Part shown: piece by piece, positions 46,305-55,092 of the stretch
Numbering within the stretch: the first letter of the stretch is position 1
Layout: each line of letters begins with the position of its first letter
Assembly: GCF_004634425.1 (NCBI RefSeq)
Contig: NZ_SBJL01000001.1
Span: forward strand, 1,275,001-1,339,000
DNA length: 64,000 nt
Origin: Vitreimonas flagellata
GTDB lineage: Bacteria > Pseudomonadota > Alphaproteobacteria > Caulobacterales > Aquidulcibacteraceae
Reading direction: 5' to 3'
Notes under the pieces: model-generated
Told to the model about the DNA's origin: nothing
What the model saw: only the letters and a program-made list of their open reading frames with translations
Database searches by the model: none
Made by a program: the position numbers and the translations under genes

Positions 46305-47353
46305 TGTCTCCCCACTAAAGCCGCCTTCTTGAACACGGTGGGCAGCGCGCGCGCATCGCCCCACCATCCTTCGCCCTTCGGCGCGGCGTCCGCCACATAA
46401 ACCTCAAGCGTCAGCGCGAAATGCGTGAACACGTGGCGCACCGCGCCCGCCTCACGCCATTTCGCTTTCGCTGGCGCGTGCTTCAGTGCTTCCGCGCGCG
46501 TCCAGGCTTCGCTGCGCCATTCTGTCGTCGGCAGCGCCGCCATGCCGCCGAGCAAACCTTTGTCCGGCCGCCGCACCAACCAGATCGCGCTATCGCGCTC
46601 CGCACGAAACGCCACACCAAACCGCTCCGGCCGCTCCGCTTTTGCAATCTTGCGCGGATACGTCTCCGGCGCGCCGCTCGCATACGCCGCGCAGTCATCG
46701 ATCCACGGACACGCCTTGCACTTGGGCGATTTCGGCGTGCACACGGTCGCGCCCAAATCCATCAGCGCCTGCGCCCAATCGCCTGGGCGATCGTCGGCGA
46801 TCAAAGCTCCGGCCTTCGCCTTCAGTTCAGCCTTGGCGCCCGGCAACGGCGCTTCCACGGCATAGAGGCGCGCCATGACGCGCTCGACATTGCCATCGAC
46901 CACGTTGGTCGCCTCGCCATAGGCAATCGCTGCAATCGCCGCCGCCGTGTACGGCCCCACGCCAGGCAGTTCGCGCCAGCCCACCTCATCTGGCGGAAAA
47001 CCCCCGGCCGCCAACGCCTGCGCCGCCGCGTGGAGATTTCGCGCCCGCGAATAATAGCCAAGCCCCGCCCACGCCTCGAGCACATCGTCCCTGGGCGCCG
47101 CCGCCAGAGACTCAACATCCGGCCAAGCGGCGAGGAATTTCGCGAAATAGGGCCCGACGGCAGCCACCGTCGTCTGCTGCAGCATGATCTCAGAGAGCCA
47201 CACCCGGTAAGGATCGGGTTTTCCGCTGCGCAGCCGCCAGGGCAGGTCGCGACCGTTGCGGTCGTACCATTTCAGCAACGATTTCCGCAACTTATCCCGA
47301 GTCGCGATGGCCTTATCCCCAGGCCTAGGTCGTTTGTGAGCAAGCGCGGGCAT
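46301..47353 (-). CDS. mutY: A/G-specific adenine glycosylase
   Basis: A 350-residue base-excision glycosylase that removes adenine opposite 8-oxoguanine. The catalytic Glu55 is in SEIMLQQTTV, the helix-hairpin-helix in LPGVGPYTAAAIAAIA, the catalytic Asp153 in NVVDGNVERV, and the [4Fe-4S] cysteines are C205, C212, C215 and C221 in the C-x6-C-x2-C-x5-C spacing. The C-terminal Nudix-like domain (about 245-350) recognises 8-oxoG. It is divergent from the DciA-like gene, 22 bp away. Confidence 0.97.
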   Translation of the reverse strand: MPALAHKRPRPGDKAIATRDKLRKSLLKWYDRNGRDLPWRLRSGKPDPYRVWLSEIMLQQTTVAAVGPYFAKFLAAWPDVESLAAAPRDDVLEAWAGLGYYSRARNLHAAAQALAAGGFPPDEVGWRELPGVGPYTAAAIAAIAYGEATNVVDGNVERVMARLYAVEAPLPGAKAELKAKAGALIADDRPGDWAQALMDLGATVCTPKSPKCKACPWIDDCAAYASGAPETYPRKIAKAERPERFGVAFRAERDSAIWLVRRPDKGLLGGMAALPTTEWRSEAWTRAEALKHAPAKAKWREAGAVRHVFTHFALTLEVYVADAAPKGEGWWGDARALPTVFKKAALVGRQ

Positions 47354-47375
47354 CGAGCGTCTTTACCCTTTGTTC

Positions 47376-47951
47376 ATGGCTTTACGATTCGCTCAACAGC
47401 CCATGTCCCTGCGCGACCGCTTCCGCCCGGCCAAGGACTCTTTCTATGGCCCCGCCACTGACGCCCTGAATGAGGGCCGCGCGGCGCGTGAACTTTCGGC
47501 CAAGCGCGGCAAAGCCGTCATCGCGCCCCCGCCTAACGCAGGCAAGGCCATGACAGCCGTCGTCCGCCCCCTTCTGAAAGGCACGGGCCTTGGCATCAAC
47601 GAACTCAAGCGCAATTGGACCGAGATCGCCGGCGACAGCTTTGCCCGCGCCGCCCCGGAGCGCCTCGTGGCCGGCGTGCTGACCCTCAAAGTTCCCGGCG
47701 CGCTTGCCCCATTCCTACAGCAGCAGACGCCCCTTCTGCTCGAACGGCTAAAAACAGCCGGCGCGAAGATCAAATCCATCAAGATCGAGCAACGCACCGC
47801 CGCGCCCCCCAAGCAAACCAACGTCGCCCCGCTCAAGCGTGCGCTTTCCCCGGCCGAGGAGGCCGCACTGGCGCAAGCGCTTGACCCTGTGGCCGACCCT
47901 GGCCTGAAATCGGCGCTGATGCGGCTTGGGCGCGCGGTCAAGCAGGGTTGA
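47376..47951 (+). CDS. DUF721/DciA-like protein
   Basis: A 191-residue protein with a DUF721 domain in its middle (about 60-145: GLGINELKRNWTEIAGDSFARAAPERLVAGVLTLKVPGALAPFLQQQTPLLLERLKTAGA split over this region). DciA proteins load or hold the replicative helicase DnaB in bacteria that lack DnaC. The flanks are basic and probably disordered. Two starts are possible: ATG 47376 or ATG 47403; no strong ribosome site separates them. The gene stands with mutY, a DsbA-like gene and smc, a conserved neighbourhood in Caulobacterales by my recollection. Confidence 0.85.
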   Translation: MALRFAQQPMSLRDRFRPAKDSFYGPATDALNEGRAARELSAKRGKAVIAPPPNAGKAMTAVVRPLLKGTGLGINELKRNWTEIAGDSFARAAPERLVAGVLTLKVPGALAPFLQQQTPLLLERLKTAGAKIKSIKIEQRTAAPPKQTNVAPLKRALSPAEEAALAQALDPVADPGLKSALMRLGRAVKQG

Positions 47952-48006
47952 GTTTCCCTTCCCGGCAAAAGACTCTATGCCTCCCGGCCACATCTGGAGG
48001 TTTCGT

Positions 48007-48651
48007 ATGATCGTTTTGGGCCGTCGTGGTTTGCTTCTTGGCGCGAGCGCATTGGCGCTGGCGGGTACGCTGGCTGCGTGCAACGGCAGCGGCGGCGGCA
48101 CGGCCGTGAGCGCGGACGACATCGTCCTTGGCGCCGAAGACGCGCCGGTCACCCTGATCGAATACGCTTCGGCCACCTGCGGCCATTGCGCGACCTTCCA
48201 CGAAACCGTGTGGGACCAACTGAAGACGACCTACATCGACACCGGCAAAGTTCGCTTCATCTTCCGCGAATTCCCAACGCCGCCGGCAGCGGTCGCGGTC
48301 GCCGGCTTCCAACTCGCCCGTTGCGGCGGCGCTTCGAACGAGCAATATTTCGCGCGCCTCGGCGAAATCTTCCGTCAGCAACAAGCGATCTTCGCATCGG
48401 GCTCGATGGAAGGCATCCGCGCCAAGTTCATTGAGATCGGCGGCGCCGCCGGCCTATCGGCCGAGCAGGTCAACGAATGCATCGCCGATCCGGAAGGCGG
48501 CGAGCGCGCCACGCGCATTATCGAAGAATCCCGCGCCTTCAACGTCACGGGCACGCCCACCCTCATTCTCAACGGCCGCAAAGTCGAGGAACCCGACGCG
48601 CAAACCTGGGAAGGTCTGTCGCGCATCCTCGAGGCTGCCCTGGCCGCCTAA
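48007..48651 (+). CDS. DsbA-family thiol oxidoreductase lipoprotein
   Basis: A 214-residue thioredoxin-fold protein with a lipoprotein signal (lipobox LAAC, Cys25) and the redox motif C58-GH-C61 in SATCGHCATFHE. The cis-Pro region is in FNVTGTPTLILNG, and the helical insert between them matches DsbA-like proteins of the type that oxidise periplasmic thiols. A second Cys pair (C in QLARCGG and NECIADPE) occurs in the helical part. It lies 18 bp before smc in the same direction. Confidence 0.92.
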   Translation: MIVLGRRGLLLGASALALAGTLAACNGSGGGTAVSADDIVLGAEDAPVTLIEYASATCGHCATFHETVWDQLKTTYIDTGKVRFIFREFPTPPAAVAVAGFQLARCGGASNEQYFARLGEIFRQQQAIFASGSMEGIRAKFIEIGGAAGLSAEQVNECIADPEGGERATRIIEESRAFNVTGTPTLILNGRKVEEPDAQTWEGLSRILEAALAA

Positions 48652-48669
48652 CGGAGCGGGCGCAGCCAC

Positions 48670-51600
48670 GTGCAGATCACCGAGCTGCGCCTCCACGGCT
48701 TCAAAAGCTTCGTCGATCCCGCACGCGCGCCGATTGAGAACGGCCTCACGGGCGTCGTTGGCCCGAACGGCTGCGGCAAATCCAATTTGTTGGAAGCGGT
48801 GCGTTGGGTGATGGGCGCGACCAGCGCCAAATCCATGCGTGCGTCCGACATGGAAGACGTGATCTTCGCCGGCAGCGCGGGACGCCCTGCGCGCGAGTTC
48901 GCCGAGGTCACTCTCGTACTCTCCAACGCACGCGGCCGCGCGCCGGCGCCGTTTCATAAGGAAGACACGCTCGAAGTCTCACGCCGCATTCGTCGCGGCC
49001 TCGGCTCGACCTATCGCATCAACGGCAAGGAAGTGCGCGCCAAGGACGTGCAGCTTCTCTTTGCTGACGCCGCGACCGGCGCGAACTCACCCGCGTTGGT
49101 GCGCCAAGGCCAGATCAGCGAACTCATCGGCGCCAAGCCGCAAAACCGTCGCCGCATCCTCGAAGACGCCGCCGGTATCGCGGGCCTGCACGCACGCCGC
49201 CACGAAGCCGATCTCAAACTTAAAGCTGCCGAGACCAATCTCACGCGCTTGGATGAAGTGCTCGGCGAAATCGAAGCGCAAGCCGCGAGCTTGAAGAAAC
49301 AAGCGCGCCAAGCCGAACGCTACAAGGGCCTCGCACAAACATTGCGCGAAACCGAAGCGCTATTGCTGCATCGCCGCTGGAGCGAAGCGCGCGAACGTCA
49401 CGCCGAAGCGCAAGGCTTCCTCCGCGAGGCCGAGCGCGCCGTCGCCCAAGCCGCCGCTGACGCAAGTGCGGCTGAACGCGCAGCGGAAGAGGCGCGCGAT
49501 GCACTCGCGCCGTTGCGCGAGGAAGAAGTGATCGCCGCCGCCGTGCTGCGCCGCCTCGAAGGCGTGCGCGTCGGCCTCGAACGCGATGTCGCCGAAGCCG
49601 ATGCCGTGATTGCGCGTTGCGATGAAGATGCGAGCCGCGCACGCGGCGAAGCCGAACGCCTCGAAGCGCTGAAAGTCGATTCCGCGCAATCGCTGGCGCG
49701 GCTCGAGACGGAGGCCGAAGCGCTCGGCTCTGGCGATGACGCCGAAGCGCAAGCCATTTTGAACCGCGCACAAGACGCCGAAGCCGCCACCGCCAAAGCG
49801 CGCGCGGAAGCCGAATCCAAACTCGAAGCCATCGCATCGGAAGCCGCCGCCAAGCGCGCCCGCGCGCAAGCGCTCGCTGACGCCGCCAACGCCGCCCGCG
49901 CCCGCGCGCAGCGCGCCGAAGAGCGCAAGCGCGCGCTCGACGCCCAAATCGCAGCGCTCCCCGCCACCGCCGACATCGACGCGCGCATCGCCGCTGCCAC
50001 AGCCAAGGCCGAAGCCGCACGCGCCGAACACGCCAAGCTCCGCACCGAACTCAGCGAAGCCGAAGCCGCGCTGAAAAAAGCCGAGAGCGCCGACGAGGCT
50101 GCGTGGGCAGCCTATCGCCCCGCCGAAAGCGCGCTGCGCGAACTCGAAGCGGAAGTCCGCGCGCTTGATAAGCTCGCCCCACCCGAAAACGCGAAATTCC
50201 CGCCGGTTCTCGCCTCGATCGATGTCGAGCCCGGCTTTGAGCGCGCGCTCGCCGCAGCGCTCGGCGACGATCTCGATGTCTCCACGCATGCCGAAGCGCC
50301 CGCGCATTGGGGCGGCGCCGACGTGCCGACGCCCAATCTGCCGCCGGCTGCGCAATCGCTCGCGCGCTTCGTCAAAGCCCCGCCCGCACTCGCCGCGCGC
50401 TTAGCGCTCATCGGCGTCGTCGACGCGAAAGACGGCGCGAAACTCGCCAAGCTCCTCACGCCCGGCGCACGACTCGTCTCACGCGAAGGCGATCTCTGGC
50501 GCTGGGACGGTCTCGTCCGCCGCGCCAACGCACCCCAACCCGCCGCCGCGAAGCTCGAACACAAAAACCGCCTCGCCGCCGCGCGCAAAGAATTGAAGAG
50601 CGCCGAAGACAAGCTCGCGAAAGCCAAAGCGGCGTGGGAAGCCGCGAAGGCCGAACGCCAAGCGCTCGACGCCAAAGCCCGCACGCTTCGCAGCGAAGCG
50701 CCCAAGCGCGCCGCCGCTGAAGCTGACGCGACGCGCGACGTCGAACGCTTCGAAGCCGAACGCATTCGCATGAACGAGCGCGGCGCCGATTTGCAGGCGC
50801 AAGCGCAAACACTCAGCGCCGAACTCAACGAAGCGCGCACCGCCCTCAGCGAAGCGGAAGCCGCCGCCAAGCAAGCGCCCGCCCAAGCCGACGACACAGC
50901 GCTCCCCCAAGCCCGCGCCGCTGTCGATGTCGCCCGCCGCGCCGCCGCCGAAGCCAGCGCCGAAGCCCAGGCGCTCATCCGCGACAAAGCCCAGCGCGAC
51001 AGCCGCCGCGCCGCCGTGAACGCCGAAACCGCGCAATGGCGCGCCCGCATCGCCGATAGCGAAAAGCGCCTCGCCGCCATCGCCGCCGAACTCGACGCGA
51101 TCGAAAAGCGCCGCGACAAAGCCAAAGCCGCGCCGATCGAAGCCCGCGCCAAGCTTGAAAAGCTGATGGAAGAAGCCGGCGCCGCCGAAGCGCGGCGCCA
51201 AGAATCCAGCGATAAAGTCGCCGAAGCCGAAGCCGCCGCGCGCCAAGCCGGCGAGCACGCCAAGCTCCAAGAACAAGCCCACGCCGCCGCCCGCGAACGC
51301 CGCGCCGGCGCTGACGCACATGCAGCGGCCGCCGCCACGCGCGTTGAAGACGTCGTCGCCCTCGCCCGCGAACAAACCGGCTACGCACCCGAAGCGCTCG
51401 CCGCGGCCGCAGGCCCGCTCATCACCGGCCCGCTCGGCACAGCCTCGATCCAAGAAATCGAAAAGCGCTTCGATCGGCTTAAGGCCGAGCGCGACGCTGC
51501 CGGCCCGGTAAACCTCCGCGCCGACGAAGAACTGGCCGAAGCCCAAGAGCGCATCGACACGCTGACGCGCGAAAAGGACGACGTGGTTCAGGCGGTGACC

Positions 51601-52122
51601 AAGCTTCGCCGCGCCATCACCACACTCAACAATGAAGGGCGCGAGCGGCTGATGAAGGCGTTCGAGCAGGTCGACGCCCATTTCGCCCAGCTCTTCGCCA
51701 CGCTATTCGAAGGCGGCCAGGCCGCACTCAAGCTGACCGAAAGCGAAGATCCGCTGGAGGCAGGCCTCGAGATCTTCGCCCAGCCGCCCGGCAAGCGGCT
51801 CACCAACCTCAATCTGCTCTCCGGCGGCGAACAGGCGCTCACGGCCACGGCGCTGATTTTTGCCGTGTTCCTGGCCAATCCGGCGCCACTCTGCGTGTTG
51901 GACGAAGTCGACGCCCCGCTCGACGACGCCAATGTCGACCGTTTCTGCCGCATGCTGGAAGAAATGAAGCGCCTCACCACCACCCGCTTCATCACCATCA
52001 CCCACAACCCGGTGACGATGTCCCGGATGGACCGCCTCTATGGGGTGACGATGCCGGAACAAGGCATGAGCCAGCTGGTCAGCGTCGATCTCGGCCGCGC
52101 CCAGGCGATGGCGGCGGAATGA
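48670..52122 (+). CDS. smc: chromosome segregation ATPase SMC
   Basis: A 1150-residue SMC protein. Walker A is GPNGCGKSN (31-39) and the C-terminal signature LLSGGEQALTATAL and Walker B CVLDEVDAPLDDAN form the other half of the ATPase head. Between them lie two long coiled coils extremely rich in Ala, Glu, Arg and Lys, around a hinge at about 490-620. With ScpA/ScpB (not in the window) it compacts and resolves sister chromosomes. The GTG start has GGAGCGGG upstream. Long antisense frames across it reflect its biased codons and are not genes. Confidence 0.97.
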   Translation: MQITELRLHGFKSFVDPARAPIENGLTGVVGPNGCGKSNLLEAVRWVMGATSAKSMRASDMEDVIFAGSAGRPAREFAEVTLVLSNARGRAPAPFHKEDTLEVSRRIRRGLGSTYRINGKEVRAKDVQLLFADAATGANSPALVRQGQISELIGAKPQNRRRILEDAAGIAGLHARRHEADLKLKAAETNLTRLDEVLGEIEAQAASLKKQARQAERYKGLAQTLRETEALLLHRRWSEARERHAEAQGFLREAERAVAQAAADASAAERAAEEARDALAPLREEEVIAAAVLRRLEGVRVGLERDVAEADAVIARCDEDASRARGEAERLEALKVDSAQSLARLETEAEALGSGDDAEAQAILNRAQDAEAATAKARAEAESKLEAIASEAAAKRARAQALADAANAARARAQRAEERKRALDAQIAALPATADIDARIAAATAKAEAARAEHAKLRTELSEAEAALKKAESADEAAWAAYRPAESALRELEAEVRALDKLAPPENAKFPPVLASIDVEPGFERALAAALGDDLDVSTHAEAPAHWGGADVPTPNLPPAAQSLARFVKAPPALAARLALIGVVDAKDGAKLAKLLTPGARLVSREGDLWRWDGLVRRANAPQPAAAKLEHKNRLAAARKELKSAEDKLAKAKAAWEAAKAERQALDAKARTLRSEAPKRAAAEADATRDVERFEAERIRMNERGADLQAQAQTLSAELNEARTALSEAEAAAKQAPAQADDTALPQARAAVDVARRAAAEASAEAQALIRDKAQRDSRRAAVNAETAQWRARIADSEKRLAAIAAELDAIEKRRDKAKAAPIEARAKLEKLMEEAGAAEARRQESSDKVAEAEAAARQAGEHAKLQEQAHAAARERRAGADAHAAAAATRVEDVVALAREQTGYAPEALAAAAGPLITGPLGTASIQEIEKRFDRLKAERDAAGPVNLRADEELAEAQERIDTLTREKDDVVQAVTKLRRAITTLNNEGRERLMKAFEQVDAHFAQLFATLFEGGQAALKLTESEDPLEAGLEIFAQPPGKRLTNLNLLSGGEQALTATALIFAVFLANPAPLCVLDEVDAPLDDANVDRFCRMLEEMKRLTTTRFITITHNPVTMSRMDRLYGVTMPEQGMSQLVSVDLGRAQAMAAE

Positions 52123-52129
52123 TTGTCGA

Positions 52130-52234
52130 CTCTCCTCCCCGTGCGCGGGGAGGAGTTGGAGGTGGGGAAAGCGCCGCTGATTCCCGAAAACCGAGCTATC
52201 CCCACCCCTGCCCCTCCCCGCGCGGCGGGGAGGG
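52130..52234. repeat. extragenic palindromic element (type C)
   Basis: A CTCCTCCCC / GGGGAGGAG hairpin near 52132-52154 and a CCCTCCCCG / CGGGGAGGG hairpin near 52211-52233 flank a core with GGAGGTGGGG and its inverted copy CCCCACCCC. The plan is the same as the element at 22461. It lies between smc and atpI. Confidence 0.8.
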
Positions 52235-52351
52235 AAATGCGTGTCATATGTCGCACCCGGCTTCCTTGACCCGGTAATCGCCCCTGCTAGTTTCCGCGCG
52301 CGCGAATTGGGGGCTTGAAAGAGTCGCCCAACCTCGTGCATCGACCGTTCA

Positions 52352-52690
52352 ATGGCTGACAGAAAACCGCCGGAGGACGCCCTCTCTAACCTGCGCCGTC
52401 GCGTTGATGCGGCGCGTGGCGAGGGCCCTCAGAACACCCCGCCCGCGATGAGCCCAGCAGCGCTGGGACTTCGGTACGGCGGAGAGTTTGGCGCGGCGAT
52501 TATTGTCGGCGGGTTGCTCGGCTACGGGGCGGATTATTTTCTGAACTCCCAACCGTGGGGTTTGGTGATCGGCATCGGGCTGGGCTTCGTGGCGGGCGTC
52601 GTGAATGTGGTGCGCGTCGCGCAATCCTATTCCCGCGCTAACCCGGTCGATCCCAACGCGCCGTCCATACCGGACGACGAAGAGGACTGA
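52352..52690 (+). CDS. atpI: ATP synthase accessory protein AtpI (AtpZ/AtpI family)
   Basis: A 112-residue protein with a polar N-terminus and two membrane helices (GGEFGAAIIVGGLLGYGADYFL and VIGIGLGFVAGVVNVVRVA). This is the alphaproteobacterial AtpI-type protein that helps c-ring assembly or ion uptake. It opens the F0 operon; atpB follows 8 bp later. Confidence 0.9.
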   Translation: MADRKPPEDALSNLRRRVDAARGEGPQNTPPAMSPAALGLRYGGEFGAAIIVGGLLGYGADYFLNSQPWGLVIGIGLGFVAGVVNVVRVAQSYSRANPVDPNAPSIPDDEED

Positions 52691-52698
52691 GCGGTTAA

Positions 52699-53469
52699 GT
52701 GGCGAACGATCCGATCCATCAGTTTCACATCGAACCGATCGTCGAGTTTCAACTCGCCGGCTGGGACGCAAGCTTCACCAATGCGAGCCTCGCGATGGTG
52801 GCTGGCGCTGGTTTGGCTGCGTGGTTCTTCAACTGGGCGATGAAGCCGGCCGCACTCGTGCCGGGCCGCGCGCAAGTGGTCGCCGAGGGTGCGTACGACT
52901 TCATTCGCGGCATGCTGAAAGACGGCGCCGGCGAAGAAGGCGTGCGCAAATTCCTGCCTTTCGTCTTCACGCTCTTCCTGTTCATTTTCATGTCGAACAT
53001 GCTGGGGATGTTCCCCGGCTTCTTCGGCGTCCATCACATCTTCACGCCGACCAGTCAGATCGTCGTCACCGCAGCGCTCGCGCTCATGGTGTTCTTCACG
53101 GTCATCATCGTCGGCTTCGCCAAGAACGGCCTGAAATTCTTCAAGCTGTTCGCGCCATCGGGCGTGCCTGGCTACATCCTGCCATTCGTTATTCTGATTG
53201 AGGTGATTTCGTTCTTCTCGCGGCCGCTGTCACACGCGGTTCGTCTGTGGGCGAACATTCTCGCAGGCCATATCCTGCTCAAGGTTTTCGCGGGCTTCGT
53301 GCCGGCGTTGGCTGCGGCAGGCGGCATTTTCACGGCGCTTTCGATCCTGCCGTTGGCGATGACCGTTGCGCTCTATGGCCTCGAATTCTTGGTTGCGTTC
53401 CTGCAAGCCTACGTGTTTGCGATCCTGACCTGCATCTACCTCAACGACGCGCTTCATCCGGGGCACTAA
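52699..53469 (+). CDS. atpB: ATP synthase F0 subunit a
   Basis: A 256-residue integral membrane subunit that forms the proton half-channels. The essential Arg is R182 in SHAVRLWANILAGH. Other conserved segments are FMSNMLGMFPGFFG and the C-terminal LEFLVAFLQAYVFAILTCIYLNDA. The start is GTG. Six membrane segments are visible. Confidence 0.97.
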   Translation: MANDPIHQFHIEPIVEFQLAGWDASFTNASLAMVAGAGLAAWFFNWAMKPAALVPGRAQVVAEGAYDFIRGMLKDGAGEEGVRKFLPFVFTLFLFIFMSNMLGMFPGFFGVHHIFTPTSQIVVTAALALMVFFTVIIVGFAKNGLKFFKLFAPSGVPGYILPFVILIEVISFFSRPLSHAVRLWANILAGHILLKVFAGFVPALAAAGGIFTALSILPLAMTVALYGLEFLVAFLQAYVFAILTCIYLNDALHPGH

Positions 53470-53508
53470 GCCCTTCAACACAGCAACAGTTTTTCGAAGG
53501 AGTTCATC

Positions 53509-53736
53509 ATGGACGCGGAAGCCGCAAAGTACATTGGCGCTGGTTTGGCCTGCTTGGGCATGCTGGGCGCCGCCATCGGCGTGGGCAACATCTTCGGCAG
53601 CTTCCTGTCTGCCGCGATCCGTAACCCGTCGGCCGCGCAAGGCCAGTTCGGCAATCTGATCTTCGGCTTCGCCGTGACGGAAGCCCTCGGCATCTTCTCG
53701 CTGCTGATCGCCATCCTGCTGCTGTTCGTGGTGTAA
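53509..53736 (+). CDS. atpE: ATP synthase F0 subunit c
   Basis: A 75-residue two-helix proteolipid that forms the rotor ring. The polar loop is R38-N39-P40 and the proton-carrying carboxylate is Glu58 in [10 protein letters not shown]. No sodium-binding motif is evident. A GAAGGAG ribosome site precedes the ATG, and the stop overlaps the next start (TAATG). Confidence 0.97.
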   Translation: MDAEAAKYIGAGLACLGMLGAAIGVGNIFGSFLSAAIRNPSAAQGQFGNLIFGFAVTEALGIFSLLIAILLLFVV

Positions 53737-54293
53737 TGGCCGACCCGCACGCCTCCGACGCTGGCGCTGTGGACGCGGCTCACGCCGTGGACGGCGCGCA
53801 TGGGGCTGACGCTGCTGCAGCCGCCGCTCATGGTGGCGAGCACGCGGCGACGTTCCCGCCGTTCGACCAGTCGCTGTTCTCAAGCCAGCTCATCTGGTTC
53901 GCGATCACGTTCGCGGCGCTCTATTTCGTCGTCTCGCGCTTCATCATCCCGAACGTCTCGACCGTTCAGGCCAAGCGCGCCGGCACGATCTCGAGCGATC
54001 TCGACGCGGCTGCGCTGAAGAGCGCCAAGGCGGAGGAAGCGCGCACGGCGATGGAAAAGGCGACAGCGAAAGCGCGTGCGGACGCCCGCGCCACCGTTGA
54101 CGCCGCCCGCGCCGAAGTCGTCGCGAAGCTGACAGTCGAGCAAGAGCAAGCTGAAGCCCGCCTCGCCGAGCGTATCGGCGCCGCGGAAGCCAAGGTCACG
54201 GCCGCGCGCACAACTGCGCTCGCGGAAGTGCCTGGCATGGCCGACGCTCTAGCGCGCGACATCGCCGCCAAGCTCGTCCCAGCCAACGCGTAA
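53736..54293 (+). CDS. ATP synthase F0 subunit b' (AtpF2/AtpG type)
   Basis: A 185-residue stalk subunit with an Ala/His-rich extended N-terminus (about 1-45), one membrane helix (SSQLIWFAITFAALYFVVSRFIIPNV) and a long charged coiled coil. The presence of both b' and b is typical of alphaproteobacteria and photosynthetic bacteria. It overlaps atpE by one base and precedes atpF by 10 bp. Confidence 0.94.
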   Translation: MADPHASDAGAVDAAHAVDGAHGADAAAAAAHGGEHAATFPPFDQSLFSSQLIWFAITFAALYFVVSRFIIPNVSTVQAKRAGTISSDLDAAALKSAKAEEARTAMEKATAKARADARATVDAARAEVVAKLTVEQEQAEARLAERIGAAEAKVTAARTTALAEVPGMADALARDIAAKLVPANA

Positions 54294-54303
54294 GGAGAGC
54301 GTG

Positions 54304-54789
54304 ATGGAAATCACAGCAACCGAAATCGCGTTTGTCGCGCTCGTGCTGTTCATCATCCTGCTGGTGTACCTGAAGGTTCCGGCGGCGATCATGGGCGCGC
54401 TCGACAACAAGTCGCAAGCGATCGCCAAGGAGCTCCACGACGCGCGTAAGCTGCGTGAGGAAGCCGAAGCGCTGCTGGCCGAATACGAAGCCAAGCGCGC
54501 GGCCGCTGAGGCCGAAGCCAAGGCGATCGTGGACAGCGCCAAGGAGCAAGCCGCTCTGGTCGCGGAAGAAACCCGCGCCTCGATGTCTGCGGCGATCAAG
54601 CGCCGCGAGCAACAAGCCGAGGACCGCATCGCCCAAGCCGAAGTGCGCGCCGCCGCTGAAGTCCGCGCCGCTGCCGCGGACGCAGCTCTGGTCGCCGCGG
54701 AGAAGCTCATTCGTGAGCGCCTCTCGGATAAGGCGCAAAGCGCGCTCGTCGCCGAAGGCGTCGCCGAGATCGGCCGCAAGTTCGGCTAA
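54304..54789 (+). CDS. atpF: ATP synthase F0 subunit b
   Basis: A 161-residue stalk subunit: N-terminal membrane helix (TEIAFVALVLFIILLVYLKVP) and a long charged coiled coil (AIAKELHDARKLREEAEALLAEYEAKRAA...). It links the F1 head to subunit a. I chose the ATG at 54304, 7 bp after AAGGAG, over a GTG at 54301. A strong terminator follows, closing the F0 operon; the F1 genes are not in the window. Confidence 0.95.
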   Translation: MEITATEIAFVALVLFIILLVYLKVPAAIMGALDNKSQAIAKELHDARKLREEAEALLAEYEAKRAAAEAEAKAIVDSAKEQAALVAEETRASMSAAIKRREQQAEDRIAQAEVRAAAEVRAAAADAALVAAEKLIRERLSDKAQSALVAEGVAEIGRKFG

Positions 54790-54812
54790 GCGAACGGCAG
54801 CGTAGAAAGTTT

Positions 54813-54845
54813 GAGGGCGGAGCTTCGCGGCTCCGCCCTCTTTTG
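54813..54845 (+). terminator. intrinsic terminator of the F0 operon
   Basis: A perfect 11-bp stem (GAGGGCGGAGC at 54813-54823, loop TTCGCG, complement 54830-54840) is followed by TTTTG, 23 bp after the atpF stop. Confidence 0.93.
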
Positions 54846-54879
54846 CGCGTAGCCTAGGCGATGCGAATTGCTCGCACGT

Positions 54880-54908
54880 TTGACACACGCGCCAGCGCCC
54901 CCTAATCC
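54880..54908 (+). promoter_or_regulatory. sigma-70 promoter of the riboswitch-controlled transporter
   Basis: TTGACA at 54880-54885, a 17-bp spacer and TAATCC at 54903-54908. Transcription would begin near 54915, just at the 5' side of the riboswitch. Confidence 0.65.
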
Positions 54909-54911
54909 ACC

Positions 54912-55030
54912 CGCATTCTTCGGGGAGTAGCCGGCCGCATCAGCGGCGCCCGCCGTCAACATACTTGCCTCTCGGGGCATGGCGCGGGAGACGGACGAAA
55001 GTCCGGATTGGCGAGACCGACGATACCGCT
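54912..55030 (+). promoter_or_regulatory. yybP-ykoY (manganese) riboswitch
   Basis: The conserved core elements are present in order: GGGGAGTAG (54922-54930), CGTCAACATACTT (54954-54966), a GGAC-GAAA-GTCC tetraloop hairpin near 54993-55004, and GGCGAGACC (55010-55018). TCTTCG before the first element can pair with CGACGA after the last as the closing helix. The class binds Mn2+ and controls Mn exporters; here it precedes a TMEM165/GDT1 gene. A GCAAGCG/CGCTTGC hairpin (55031-55049) follows and may be part of the switch output. Confidence 0.92.
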
Positions 55031-55092
55031 GCAAGCGTGGGCCGCTTGCGTGCGTGTGTCGTCGTGTCGGTGCAGGCCCTGGACGTTTTCAA

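Noticed and set aside
49241-51681. Several minus-strand frames of 250-408 residues opposite smc
   Set aside because: They consist of Ala/Ser/Arg or Gly/Phe runs that mirror the Ala/Glu-rich coiled coil codons of smc. None has a start with a ribosome site or a domain.
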